A DNA stretch of 64,000 bases from Mytilus edulis (lineage: Eukaryota > Mollusca > Bivalvia > Mytilida > Mytilidae), in assembly GCF_963676685.1 (NCBI RefSeq), contig NC_092351.1, positions 37,314,733 to 37,378,732 of the forward strand. The letters are read 5' to 3'. The notes beneath the pieces were generated by a model. It saw only the letters and a program-made list of their open reading frames with translations, made no database searches and had not been told where the DNA came from. Shown here piece by piece: positions 52,058 through 63,117 of this stretch. The stretch's first letter is position 1. Every line of letters begins with the position of its first letter. The position numbers and the translations under genes are program-made.

Positions 52058-52289
52058 CTGGAAAGTGAAATGATTGGTTAAACCAAATGATATAACATTG
52101 TATCAACGAAATACAGAAGAAATGTACAGCCGTTAATCAAATGGACATCTTGTTCATTAAAAAAAGAATATACAGAAAGACCAATAGAGACAAGTGGTTT
52201 GTCCATTTGCTCATTATAAGTTAAGTCCCGAATAATGTCAAGGATTCTAGGATGAATGTTACATCAATTCCTAGCTTGAAATTATATGG

Positions 52290-52550
52290 TAATTTTTATA
52301 ATTTTGCTGTTTGCAAAGGTTTGAATCATTCGAAATACTAAAGGTTTTCTTATACCAGGCATAGATTACCAAAGCCCTATTTGGCACTTTTTTCAGAATT
52401 TTGGGTTCTCAGTGCTGTTCAACTTTTATATTTGTTTGGTTTTTTACTATTTTGATCTGAGCTTCACTGATGAGTCTTATGTAGACGAAACGTACGTGCG
52501 TCTGGCGTAACAAATTATAAACCGGATACCTTTGACAAGTATTGAAAGTC
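52290..52550 (+). mobile_element. Hammerhead-bearing repeat R3 in the gene D intron
   Basis: It has the same order as the 33525-33770 copy (GAAATACTAAAGG, CCAGGCATAGATTACC, TTCACTGATGAG, CAAATTATAAACCGG), inserted between the exons of copy D on the opposite strand to the gene. Confidence 0.7.
52461..52508 (+). ncRNA. Hammerhead ribozyme variant with closed stem III
   Basis: CTGATGA is at 52467-52473, stem II GTC/GAC is at 52474-52486 and GAA is at 52487-52489. Stem III ACGT/GCGT (52490-52493 with 52498-52501) can pair with one G-U around a 4-base loop. The cleavage-site C is 52502 and TGGCGT follows. Stem I has one mismatch (GCTTCA). All conserved core positions are kept, so single-molecule self-cleavage is plausible. 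Confidence 0.7.
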
Positions 52551-52835
52551 GTTTAAAAATATACACTGGTCTGTGTCAAACTGCAAGCTAAGGATATCAC
52601 TAAACCAGTTATATGCACTTATTTAGATAATAAATAACTTTTATTTAGACAATCTTTCGTCTTTGATATTAGCATTCTTTCTTTATTGAGTTTTTTATAT
52701 CCTTTTCATTGGATATCGTACATTTTACCGCCATAGAAACAACATTAAAAGAAGTATTTGTAACATTTATTTAAGAATGGTTATATTCCTAATGCATTAA
52801 TACTAAATTTCGATATAAAGGAAATCTACACTGAC

Positions 52836-53226
52836 CTCGATTAATTGATACTTTCCTCTTTGTCATTTCTGACAATGGATTAAGGTTCTTGTCTTGCTTA
52901 TCCTTTTCTAACCATGTATTCTCTTCTGGCGTCGATTCTAAAATCACCCTTGACTTCATTATGAGTTTTCGTAGAACCGAAATGGATTTTTCTTGAATTC
53001 CGTGTACTCGTTTGACCTTGGAGAGTGTCATCTTCAATTGTGTTACTTCATTTTTCTGAGTCTGAACAACTGTTTTTAGGTCCTCGATCTCGTTGGATTG
53101 CTTCATAAGAACTTTCTCTACCAGATTCAGTCTCTCTTCATACCGAGTTTGTTGCAATGAAGTGTCTGCACGTATGCCAAGAAATGTGGCGAGGTAAACT
53201 ATTATCCAAAGAATTTTTATGAACAT
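52836..53226 (-). CDS. C1q copy D exon 1 (signal peptide and coiled coil)
   Basis: ATG at 53226 opens MFIKILWIIVYLATFLGIRA, nearly identical to gene C, then YEERLNLVEKV and heptads. An upstream in-frame extension to 53349 exists but falls in the promoter region of the paralogs. It lacks the 33-bp duplication of gene C. Confidence 0.75.
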
Positions 53227-53939
53227 TGTACTGATAACGTTTCCAAACTGCAAAAACAACTCGAAAGACGTCGTGTTATAGATAAACCTACACGTTAGTA
53301 TAGAGATTTGACAAAAGATTAGAATGCCTTTTATCATTGCATTAGACAAACGAAATGTATTCTATAATAAGCTAGGAAAAAAGGTCAAACAAAATATAAA
53401 AACTATTGGCATTTGCTGCTTCTATCCAAACACGTGCCATTCAGGAGTAAGAGTAGAATAAAGAATAGTCAATCTGGGTACAAGGTGATATATTATCACG
53501 TTGAAACATTTGACCAACCGTGTCTGTCTAGTAAAAATCATGGTATGATAATATTTTTTTAACATGATATTGTGATGACAATTTCTATATAATTATGAAA
53601 TTTAAAACAACATTTTGTGGAAAGTTCATATATAAAGGTTCCGAAAAGTCAAATGTAAAACAATTCAAACATATTGTATCAAATGAAAACACCCGAGCCT
53701 GATATCAAAAATTAGTATAAGCGGTATGCTTATTATCCACGCACTATTTTCACAGGGCGACGATATTAAAAATTTGAACAATTTCAACGTAAGTCTATTA
53801 TCTTTAAAATAACATACTTGTAAGTTGGGACATTTTATTCTTTAATCAAGTATGATTTTATTTATTTCAAACACTTATCAAACAAAACCACGAGTAAAAA
53901 TAACTAACAATTACCTTCAACCTTTTTTATTTTATATCT

Positions 53940-54290
53940 GATGATGCTCTTAGGTGCTTATCGCGGTTGTGTGTTATCTCAAGACAGTATTTTCCGATAT
54001 TGCCGACTCTAAGTTGGGTTTTATGTCTATAATGAGTTGTCTTAGAACAGGAAATTGTCATGTATACCTTGTAATCTTATCACATTGGAGAGTGTCATCT
54101 TCAATTTTATTATTTCGCTTTTCTGATTCAGAACAAACCTTTTAGGTCCTTGATTTCGTTGGCGTGTATATCAATTATTGTTTTGACCTATGTAAGTCTC
54201 TAACTAAGATGATGTTGTTGCAATAAAGTGGCTGCGCATTTACAAAATTAATACAAATGGTATAAAGAACGATAATTCGAAACATTTATT
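53940..54290 (-). pseudogene. C1q-family exon 1 relic F2
   Basis: This is a duplicate of relic F1 with the same frameshifts plus further small changes. Its decay therefore predates the C/D duplication. Confidence 0.7.
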
Positions 54291-55454
54291 TTTTTGTTTA
54301 TTTATTGCACTATAATCACATCCAAACTACACATACGTTTACTTTTAATCTATGAATTATTAACTACATGAAAGAAATTATCACGATTTGACGAATGATG
54401 TGAAATGACGACTTTTATCATTATATAACACAAAATAATTTAAAACCACCACGATGATAATTAATACATGTACCTGTTTATATATATATATATATATATA
54501 TTAATATCATATAATATTCATTCAAAAAGTGACCGATCGCATGTACATGTTCTTGTCTTGAGTCGGCAACTTTGCTAGCGCATGACTTTTATTTCAATCT
54601 ATATGTTAAATGCGTCTTTTATTTTCCTTGTTTCCTTTGTAATTTTTCAAGACTAATGTCGATATATTGATTTCTATTTGAAATAGGTTTCTTTTCCTGT
54701 TTTTTTTTTTAAATAGTAAGAATATTTTTATAAATTTGTTTTTATGAAATATAACTCTTTAAACAACACAACGCTAAGGACTAAAGCCAAGAAGATTATG
54801 TAAGCGTAAGATCATGGGAATATTACAAATTTAAAACACTACATTTTTATCTTTGACGTTTCAGCAAGTACTGTTTTCTTGTACATTTGTATCATTTCGT
54901 CCACTTTCCACAAATTTCTGTTTTCAAATTCTTTATGAAATGATTCAATATGAACCGACGAATATAAATTACAAATACGGGCAAACTACCAAGTCAGGAA
55001 TATAACAATAGTTATCCTTTCGTTTGATGTGTTTGAGCTTTTGATTTTGCCATTTGATTGGTCCATTTTTTTCCGCGGAGGTTGGTATTTTTGTTATTTT
55101 ACTTTTGAGTATTAAGTTTAATATAAAATTTTGAATATGCAGTTAAAAATATTGAAAATGATACTAAAATTGGTATGATGTTGGCCATTTGTTTTCTGAA
55201 AAATATCTTTCATGCTTGCATATTTGTATAAAATTTAGGATTCGTCATTTTGGTATGAAATTCATGATTTTTTCTCAAAATTCCTTACATTTTTGCATAT
55301 TGGAATGATGTTAAGGGTTCGTTCTTATTCTTGAAAAATGGTTTAAATAAATTATTGCAAATTGATGTGCCTATGACAAGTTAGGTATTTTATTCTTAGT
55401 TTTACTGTTAAGATTTTTGTTTATTGTTTATTTGTAAAAAGCACTGTTTTGTCC

Positions 55455-55556
55455 ATCTCCGCTAGCCAAGGGTTACTACCCACTCCCCAGGGCTCTTCTC
55501 CACCCTGGCGGATTAAGACTGGAGGGCAATGGATCGTAACCCGTGGGTAGCGAAGA
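55455..55556. repeat. Foldback repeat with CGCTAGCC ends, copy 2
   Basis: It is the counterpart of 50585-50684, with inverted CTCCGCTAGCCAAGGGTTAC and GTAACCCGTGGGTAGCGAAG ends. Confidence 0.65.
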
Positions 55557-55639
55557 TGTGTTGTGTCTAAAGAACTAAAATAAAGACGGATATTTAAACT
55601 CATCATTCAAACTACAACAAATGATCAATTTTGGCTATT

Positions 55640-55770
55640 GCGTCGTCAACTTCGTACTTTATTTGGCATTTTAAACATTTTTTTATTCGAGCGTCACTGG
55701 TGAGTCCTTGGTAGACGAAACGCTCGTCTGGCGCAAATATAAAATTTCAATCCTGGTATCTATGTTGAAT
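55640..55770 (+). mobile_element. Truncated R3 repeat with damaged hammerhead
   Basis: GAGCGTCACTGGTGAGTCC, then GACGAAACGCTCGTCTGGCG, lies at 55690-55734. CTGATGA has become CTGGTGA, and stem III ACGCTCGT is no longer palindromic. It retains the right end of the family (AATCCTGGTATC). Confidence 0.6.
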
Positions 55771-55775
55771 TTATT
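55770..55775 (-). terminator. Candidate polyadenylation signal of the minus-strand membrane protein
   Basis: AATAAA repeats on the minus strand here lie ~670 nt beyond the stop codon at 56441. I see no better signal nearer. The call is tentative. Confidence 0.25.
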
Positions 55776-56440
55776 TATTTATTGATATTGAATCCATTCA
55801 GAGTGTCATCAAATCATCATCAGACAGCAAGTAAAGCTTGCAAATAATGTGCAATACAAATACACCTATAACTCACTTCTGATGTATGAGCAAGAACTTG
55901 AACCAGTTATTTTTTCATGATGTTTTAAAAACCTGCTAGAATTTCCTTAATGTTATATGACATGACATCACTTATTCACGTGCTCGTAGCCCTCTTCTTT
56001 GAAGTGTTACCCTCGTTTCTGTAATTCAAGAAATTGTCAAATGAAATCACTGAAAACGGGCCTTAAAACGGTTATCTTACATCCATCTGTGTAAATACAA
56101 TGCATGCATATTGACTTGAACAATAAAATAACAAATATATCACAATTGCCGGATACAAAAATAAACATGCACATTTATAATCCTAAATGAAACATATGGT
56201 AACTTTCATAACATATGTATAAGAAGAATGGAGAGACCAAAAATGTGTTGCTATAAAATACATAAGTTAAGTTGTAAACAAACCTTTTGTACCATATATC
56301 TATAAATTAGAAATTAAACCAAAGCACCCAGTGTACTATCAAAACCTTGCTTCAGAAAATCCAACAATTTAACAAGTTAACATGATTAAAATAATATTGT
56401 TTGTAGTAATCTACATTGAATCGTAGATGATGGAATTGTC

Positions 56441-56640
56441 TTATGTTTGTGTTAAGGGATTATTTGAATCAGTTTTGGTTCCATTATCCATTTCTTCGTC
56501 CTTTGCTAGTTTTCTTTTAGGAGCAGTTCTGTGAGCTTTTTTCAACCATCCTTTCTTTCGGAAAAAGAAAAGCAGTGCTACTATAACCAAAATAATTACT
56601 ATTGCAATTATAACACCAATCAGCCAATCCCATTCAAAAT
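56441..56640 (-). CDS. Membrane protein terminal exon: transmembrane helix and tail
   Basis: The acceptor TTTCAG... (CTTCAG on the minus strand) ends at 56641 and the stop TAA is at 56441-56443. It reads DFEWDW, about 20 hydrophobic residues, then FRKKGWLKKAHR and an acidic/Asn-rich end. No known signalling motif is seen in the tail. Confidence 0.85.
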
Positions 56641-59600
56641 CTGAAGAAAAAAATGAGACACGTTAATTTAATTCGTCTAGAATGAATATGGGACAGATTT
56701 TGTTTCTAATTCAAGGAATCAAGATAAATTCTCGAAAAATGTAGTGTATAATTCATTTATGGGTCATTATAAAAAAAACAAAAAAAACATGCAAAACTAT
56801 GTTATTTGGTCTCTTTAAGTCACAGACATGAAAATATATCAAAAATAACACTTGTAAATGTTAGATATGAATGTTTTGTGATACACTATATACAGTTTAC
56901 AGTATGAAATGTTATAAAAACATCCTTTTTTTTCTGAATCCCTTGGATATAGCCAGAATTAACTGTTATTTTTTTCTTTAACTAAAATAGGACTATTATT
57001 CATATCATTTGTTATTAGAATTAATAACTATAATTTATTGCATTTTGATACATACAAACACTGCTTAATGATTTCGGAGGTGTATGTTGGTTCTATAATA
57101 AAAAAATGCCACTAAATGAGGAGTCTCATTTTTTTTTTAAGTCACTGGTGTAACTAAAAGGCAAATTGGTTGGGTAAGAGTAATCTCTCTCAAGATTTCA
57201 GCATTTACAATAGTTTATCCTCCAGCAATGTTACCTGTAAGCATGTTATGCAAAAGAAAACAACAACCTGTGTTGAAAATTAGTGAAAAAATCTTTAAAG
57301 GGGGTAAAAGCTATATCGTAAATGAAAAAAGTGTCAATGGTGTACTCTTATAAAATGATTTTTCGAAAGCTTTCCTAAACTTTGATTGAGGAAAAGATAT
57401 TGATTGTAGAAACATGCACAGGGACAACATATATAATAGGGGAATGGAGCACTTAATATTTTGCAACTCGATCTAAAAATATACCTGTAAATCAACACCA
57501 TTGACCAATTTAGTAACACCGATGAATATACTATGACAATCAGCATTTTTTTTTGTGTTTCTTTCATGTTTAACAAGCGAAACATCATATTATTTATGAT
57601 AAATAATTCTTATTTAACAATGTTTACAGTACAATGTATTACCTATACCAAGTTTTCACAATCTGGTGTATACTGGTAACACCAAGGACACTATTTAGTA
57701 ACACTATTGACATCTTTAGTTAATGATGTTATGTTATATAATTTGGTATTTTCAAGGTAGCTCGCTTGTCATGTTTTGGAATTTTGGTCAGATTTTCGGA
57801 ATCCTCTGGTTTTATTTTGAAACTGAGAAGCGAACTCCCTTAACCTAAGAATTATTTTATTTTTATTTCTCTTTTGCTAAGGGTTTTGTGTTCAGTACTT
57901 AATGAAAGTAAAAATTTGAAATTTGTTGTCAATGATGATAGTTTTGTGTCATTGGGGCTACTGAAGGATCAGTAGGTTACTATATAAAAAAGCAATCATT
58001 TTTATTTTTCATCAACAAATGAAAGTGTTTTTAGGAGTATACGAAGGATTTGGTATTATCTAATCATTCAGTCTTACACATTTTACATATATTCAGTTTA
58101 AAAGTATTTTCTAATATTAACAACGACCATAATTAGGACAGCCAAGTTTTTTACAACAATTTATTCTGAAATTTATGTTTAAATAGAATGAATACCTATA
58201 AAAAATGTCAATTAGTAGTCATTTAAACCTTAACAACAAATTGGAACAGTATTTAAATATATTTTTTAATGACTAAATGCATGTTTTTATATTGGTAACA
58301 CCATTGAAACAGTTCTTTCAAAGGATGACCTAGAATTGATAAAATTGAAGGAACTCTTCATTTTTCCTATTGCATATTTATGAATATAGGTGCTACCATA
58401 TTATGGAATAGGAAGACAAATTTAATTTTTTAAAACAATGACATCATTTTTCTAAACTTTCCCTTATCGAAATATGCATGTATTTTTATAATGATCCTTT
58501 TACAGCGACTCAAAAAGAAAAGGACATAAGAGACAAGTCGACAAAATTGTATCAATTAAGAACAGTAAAGCATAATAGAATTTAAGAAAGGAAAAGGTAA
58601 ATGTGTCAACGTGATAACAATCCGACTAAAGAGCAGAAAACAGCACGAGGCAACCAATGAGTCTTCAACACAGCCAGAAAGCCTGAACCCGGAGGCGGTA
58701 AGTATAATTTAAAAATATAACCTACCTTCTGAATCCCCGGATGAAGCAGCTGTGTTAACAGGTTCGTCTGGACCTTTAGTTGTCTACAGATAAAAAAAAA
58801 ACATATATGAAATGCTTACATATGCCAAATGTATGAACGCTTTACAGAATGAATACGTAGTTAACAGAGCGGTTTTGAAATTTGCTGTGTTAAAACATTA
58901 ATTTAATTTCATCTTTTTATCGGCTAGTTCGATTTTGATTCCTTTCTCTATATATAGGCATTGTATTTTCATAACTGTTGCAATCAGTTTATATCTTGTC
59001 AGTTTTCCATACTGGCATTGTTTTATCTGAAAAATGAGATATAGAATTATTGCTTAAAGTTACTGTCGATATCCATGTATTTATATACAATTCATACAAA
59101 AACAGATGGACGAATCGGAATAACTGTGATAAAAGGGAAAGTATTAACGATAACCGGTGAATATTGGAATGTACTAGAAAGAATCAACTCAGAATCACGA
59201 AAACGTGTGTCCAGACAAAAACACACAGAGGAACAGAGAACATTCATATCTAATAATTATGGAACAACACCTCCATAAAAATCACGATATAATGAATCGA
59301 AAATAATAACCCCATGGTCTTAAGAAATGGTATAAAAACCATTCGGACATTTGGACCGACACAAACTAATTTTAAAAAGTATTATGTACATTTAAAAAAA
59401 ATAGAATACCAACGTAGATTCGACTTTATATTCGTTTGTGTTATCTTGGTTAATCACTGGTATATATTTATTATAAGCTGATTTTAAATACTTACAGTGC
59501 CGAAGTCTTTTATTTCTACAGTCAATTGTTCTGTCTTGTTGAGGCCACAATGATCAGTTACTTTTATTTTCAGTACATATGTGTCTACAGGAGGTGCGCT

Positions 59601-62600
59601 TACGATTACAACCATATCTGTTAAAATAACAACATTTAATTGAAGTTGGTCATTTTCTCTTAGCAAACGATCTTGGCAAATAGATTAAGTGAAACGTGAT
59701 AAAAGAACAATATGATCAAGACACAGCACCACAAATTTACAGAAAGTTGAAATACAATACTTACAAATCTAAGGCTTCTAAAAACCCTGATTCAAAGACT
59801 ATTTGTTTGAAAAAGCTAATTACTTACGAAGATATGTTTCTAAATGTATCATTTGTGATGGTTTTCTTGCACATTTTGACAAAATGAACCAAAAATTGAT
59901 AGCTGATAGCGAATTATTTCAATATTCCGCTTTTAAATATGTTAAAAATCATAATTTGATTTTTTTTTGTCTGTATAATAACTAATTCCTCTTTAATGTA
60001 GAAATACAAGTGAGAAGTTCACCTAGCTATAAAACTAGGTTTAATCTACAATTTTCTACGTAATGAAATGCCTGTACCAAGTGAGGAATATGATAGTTGT
60101 TTTCCATTCGTTTGATGTGTTTGAGCTTTTGATTTTGTCATTTGTTGGGAGACGCTCCGTTTAGAATTTACCTGAGAATTCGGTATTTTTGTTATTTTAC
60201 TTTTAATAATCATTATTCTATTGGTTTATTCTCTGCAAACATTTCTTCATTCACACCTTGGTTATTTGTTTACGTACTTGTATTCTCTATTTGAAAGTAT
60301 TGATCAAATCCAAATACTTCCACTTTCAACCCAGGTATATCATGAACATCAGTATCAGTTACTTCTATCAGGAAAACTTCAGTCGGTTGCTGGTCAAGAT
60401 CATACATATCAGCTTGGGAAATGATACTAGTGTGGGGTAAATTCTTAAAACTAGGTGGCAAATCTAAGAAGAAATATCAGCAATATTAAAAGACAATTTA
60501 TGTAACAATGTTCTCTATTTCGTTGGTTTTGATTTTGAAATTCCCTTAGAGCTCGATTTTTTGTTTGTTATTTCACTTTTTTCATGGAAGTTAAGTGCCA
60601 ATATGACGTTGATTTTGATTATTTATGATCATCTCCGATCACCCTCGGTTCTTGCCGCACTGTCTTTAGTTGGTTTTTTTTTGTGTTTTATATACTGTTT
60701 TTTTTTTTTGTCTGTTGGACTTTTTTTTACCATGTTGTAATCAGTTTATTTTTGACTTATGCCTTTGAATGTTCTTTCGGTATCTTTCGCCTCTCTCTTA
60801 TATATTCTACTTAGCTTTTCTCTCATCATAAATATTATATAATGATATTTTCGACAAAGAAATTCGGGAAAAGGTGAACTTCTATTTATTTTTCCTTTCA
60901 ACGAGATGGTAAAAAAGAATAACAACAGAATTTTCGACAAAGAAATTAGAAAAAAAAGGTTAACTTTTATCTATTTTTCCATTCATTAAAAGATAAAAAA
61001 AAAAATCCTATAACAACAGAATTCCAATGTAAAATCAATACAGTGAAGTCCATTAAAACTGACAATATCAAACGTTATCAACCAACGGAACAAGTGAAAA
61101 TCAACTATCATATATTAGTGTCTACTTTGCGATGTTTTAAGATTTTTTTATGCCACACTTACGGACATTATGTTTTCTGGTTTGTACGTCCGTTCGTTCG
61201 TTCGTCTGTTCGATCGTCCATCCGTCCCGTTTCAGGTTAAAGTTTTGGTTAAAGTTTTTGATCGAGGTAGTTTTTGATGAAGTTGAAGTCCATTCAACTT
61301 TAAACTTAGTACACATGTTCCATATGATATGATCTTTCTAATTTTAATGCCAAATTAGAGATTTCACCCCAATTTCACGGTCCACTGAACATAGAAAATA
61401 ATAGTGCGAGTTTGGCATCCATATACTGGGGACCCATTCTTGTTGAATTTTTTTTTAATTATAGATGGATAAACATACTTTCATTTCCTATAGCTTCAAT
61501 GGAGTATGACCTTTTATCGACCCTTGTCGCAGCCGACCAATCAACTATTGCTCCAAATGACGCTCCTGGCATAGACTGCAATACGAAATTACCATCACTT
61601 CCGCCATCCTCAAAAATAAGCGTACCACTCGTTTTTGTGTGCCTTAAATAGAAAAGATGACATCGATTAATTGACACATATCCTAGAGGACGACCATTTA
61701 ATTTTCAGGATGTGGCGGGGAATTATTTTGATCTGCTACTAATGATGCTATTTTTTGCCGCTGGAAAAGATATTTTTCACTACTGTACACGTGAACATAA
61801 GTTGCAGAATATCAATTTCATAATCAGTATAGACAATGAAATGTCAACCAACGAAAAGCTGTCATTCATTTTAAGTGTACAAACAATTACCGATAGTCCT
61901 TTATAGTCTAGAAATGGCGAATTGATACTAAAAATACTAATTCATCTTTGCTTGTATATACTCTACTTACCATCCCATATGATCCCCTTTCTCAACAGAA
62001 ATTCTATTCTCTTCTGGTATATTTGTTACTACACCTCCAGCTTTATCAACTAAAACGAAAGTCTTAATCGTCATGCATCGCCATTTAGACAGAATATCAA
62101 ATAATTCAACAAAACTTTAAAAAATGATTTACAGCAGTTACTGTTATGTTGGGAAACGCGAACAGGTCCCCATATGTTGGTTTCGTTAACCCAATACTCG
62201 GTTAAATGAGCATATTCTTTTAGACTGACGAATATTCTTCCGAGTTCAATCATACAATACAGTGTAACCACATATTCTCCCAAAAAGCAAACATACAAAA
62301 ATCAAAACAACACACAAAAAACTAAACCGAACTTAGCACATAACACTAACATTTATCATAATAACAACATACATGTAACCACCCCTCAAGAAAACGAACC
62401 TATAACACATTTTTGTAATATCCTATAAATAATCAAAATAATAAAACAAGACACTTCCTAATTTCATAGAACACGTTAAACAATATGTAACTTGGACACT
62501 GCTTTCATTCCTCTTGTTTACGGGTAAATAACAAAACAAGAACACGCCAAAATCGCGTAGAACACCTTAAGCAATAGGTGACATGGACACAGCTTTTGTG

Positions 62601-63117
62601 CATCTTGTTATACGGAAAAGTTTTTAACTTAAACACTGCTGTCATTCATCTTGTTGAATAGTCGTCAACAGACTTTGTATCAAAACAGGACACAAAATTA
62701 CATGTACACATAATTGAACACTGATACTGGTGCCCGAGTAATCCAGTAGTTAAATTTAAAAGACACGCATCATCACTCTATGGATGCATTAGTACTCAGG
62801 TAAATTGTATAAATTGGGGAATGTAAATGGAGAATATGTCAAAGAAACAACCCGACCAAATACAGTGTCGCAGAAACATATACTCTACCTCAATGACAAA
62901 ACAGATATATATGTTTTCGTAATACCAGAAGTCAGGTAATGGTCATACTTACATGTCAAAGAATTCTGTCCCATCAGTCTAAACTCGTTTTCCTTGCCAG
63001 TTGGTCGCCATACTTGTAATTCTACTTCTCCTGGGCCACCAGCTGTAGCACGCCATCTTCTTATAGTACCACAACAGTCGAACGTAAACTTACTATCGGT
63101 AGCAATTACTCCATAGT
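56441..63117 (-). CDS. Single-pass membrane protein with beta-sandwich-like domain and cadherin-like repeat, 3' seven exons (gene-level entry)
   Basis: Joined on the minus strand: 63117-62953, 62049-61971, 61642-61479, 60463-60278, 59617-59496, 58783-58726, 56640-56441. Introns are GT-AG, all phases close and the stop is TAA, giving 324 residues here. The first exon starts with two bases of a split codon, so 5' exons lie beyond 64000. Order: a domain with FDCCGTIRRW, ELQVWRPTG, GDHMGW and VDWSAAT...RSYSIEA; then a cadherin-like repeat (LPPSFKNLP, VFLIEVTDTD, FQIEN, YVLKIKVTDHCG, LTVEIKD); a Thr/Ser/Pro stalk; a transmembrane helix (LIGVIIAIVIILVIVALLFFF); and a 41-residue basic tail. I recognise the CCG...QVWRP arrangement from invertebrate surface proteins but know no function. 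It is not an exon set of the plus-strand cadherin. Confidence 0.8.
56641..58725. other. Intron of the membrane protein gene
   Basis: It is AT-rich with no exon detected. An R1 repeat end (minus orientation) lies at about 58565-58705, close to the next exon. Confidence 0.6.
58726..58783 (-). CDS. Membrane protein exon: juxtamembrane stalk
   Basis: The acceptor CTGTAG ends at 58784 and the minus-strand donor GTAGGT follows. The 58 nt encode TTKGPDEPVNTAASSGDSE, a Thr/Ser-rich stalk. It leaves one base that forms an aspartate codon with the next exon. Confidence 0.8.
59496..59617 (-). CDS. Membrane protein exon: second half of cadherin-like repeat
   Basis: The acceptor AACAG ends at 59618 and the donor is GTAAGT. 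It encodes VVIVSAPPVDTYVLKIKVTD, HCGLNKTEQ and LTVEIKDFG, the last strands of a cadherin-like fold. It ends in phase 0. Confidence 0.82.
60278..60463 (-). CDS. Membrane protein exon: first half of cadherin-like repeat
   Basis: The acceptor TCTTAG ends at 60464 and the donor is GTACGT. It reads LPPSFKNLPHTSIISQAD, TEVFLIEVTDTDVHDIPGLK and VFGFDQYFQIENT. The calcium motif is limited to DTDxxD. The donor choice is fixed by frame with the next exon. Confidence 0.8.
61150..61445 (+). repeat. Interspersed repeat family R6, near full length
   Basis: ACGGACATTATGTTTTCTGG is followed by CGTTCGTTCG and CGTCCATCCGTCCCG runs, CAGGTTAAAGTTTT, TTTCACGGTCCACTGAACAT and a CCCATTCTTGTTG end. It ends just before the exon at 61479. 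Confidence 0.7.
61479..61642 (-). CDS. Membrane protein exon: beta-sandwich-like domain, C-terminal part
   Basis: The acceptor TTTAAG ends at 61643 and the donor is GTATGT. It completes GDHMGWHTKTSGTLIFEDGG, then FVLQSMPGASFGAIVDWSAA and RVDKRSYSIEAIGNE. Confidence 0.82.
61971..62049 (-). CDS. Membrane protein exon: beta-sandwich-like domain, middle part
   Basis: The acceptor TTTTAG ends at 62050 and the donor is GTAAGT. The 79 nt encode FDKAGGVVTNIPEENRI and SVEKGDHMG. A split tryptophan codon is completed by the next exon. Confidence 0.8.
62443..62665. repeat. Imperfect 90-bp tandem repeat in intron
   Basis: AAAACAAGACAC at 62443 and AAAACAAGAACAC at 62533 start two similar units that share TAGAACACGTTAA/TAGAACACCTTAA and GGACAC(T/A)GCTTT. 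A third, partial unit follows at 62628-62660. Confidence 0.6.
62953..63117 (-). CDS. Membrane protein exon: beta-sandwich-like domain, N-terminal part
   Basis: The acceptor TTAAAG ends at 63118 and the donor is GTAAGT. It encodes DYGVIATDSKFTFDCCGTI, RRWRATAGGPGEVELQVWRP and TGKENEFRLMGQNSLT. The adjacent cysteines and QVWRP are the most distinctive residues. The first codon needs one base from an exon outside the window. Confidence 0.82.

Larger units (their letters stand above)
51603..53226 (-). pseudogene. C1q-domain gene D with a single in-frame stop
   Basis: The two exons, 53226-52836 (391 nt, donor GTCAGT) and 52057-51603 (455 nt, acceptor TTCCAG), have the same lengths as in gene B. 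They would give 281 residues, but TGA at 51720-51722 interrupts the C1q domain. Paralogs have a leucine codon there (VILNIGD), so one base change can explain it. The frame downstream is perfect to GWLIASL and the original stop. The truncated product would lose about 40 residues, including the last beta strands of the C1q domain. It could be a young pseudogene, a segregating null allele or a base error. Confidence 0.85.
51585..55565. repeat. Tandem C1q segmental duplication, copy 2 (gene D unit)
   Basis: It is the counterpart of 46170-50692. From 53465 the match to 48671 is continuous for ~2.1 kb with small indels, ending shortly after the foldback at 55455-55556. Confidence 0.8.

Noticed and set aside
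52789..53349. Longer N-terminus for C1q copy D starting at 53349
   Set aside because: The extra residues overlap the conserved TATA-like block and are not shared with paralogs. The MFIK start opens the signal peptide.
57334..57588. 84-residue minus-strand frame in the membrane protein intron
   Set aside because: It is AT-rich, with no domain, no splice consistency and no repeat or paralog support.
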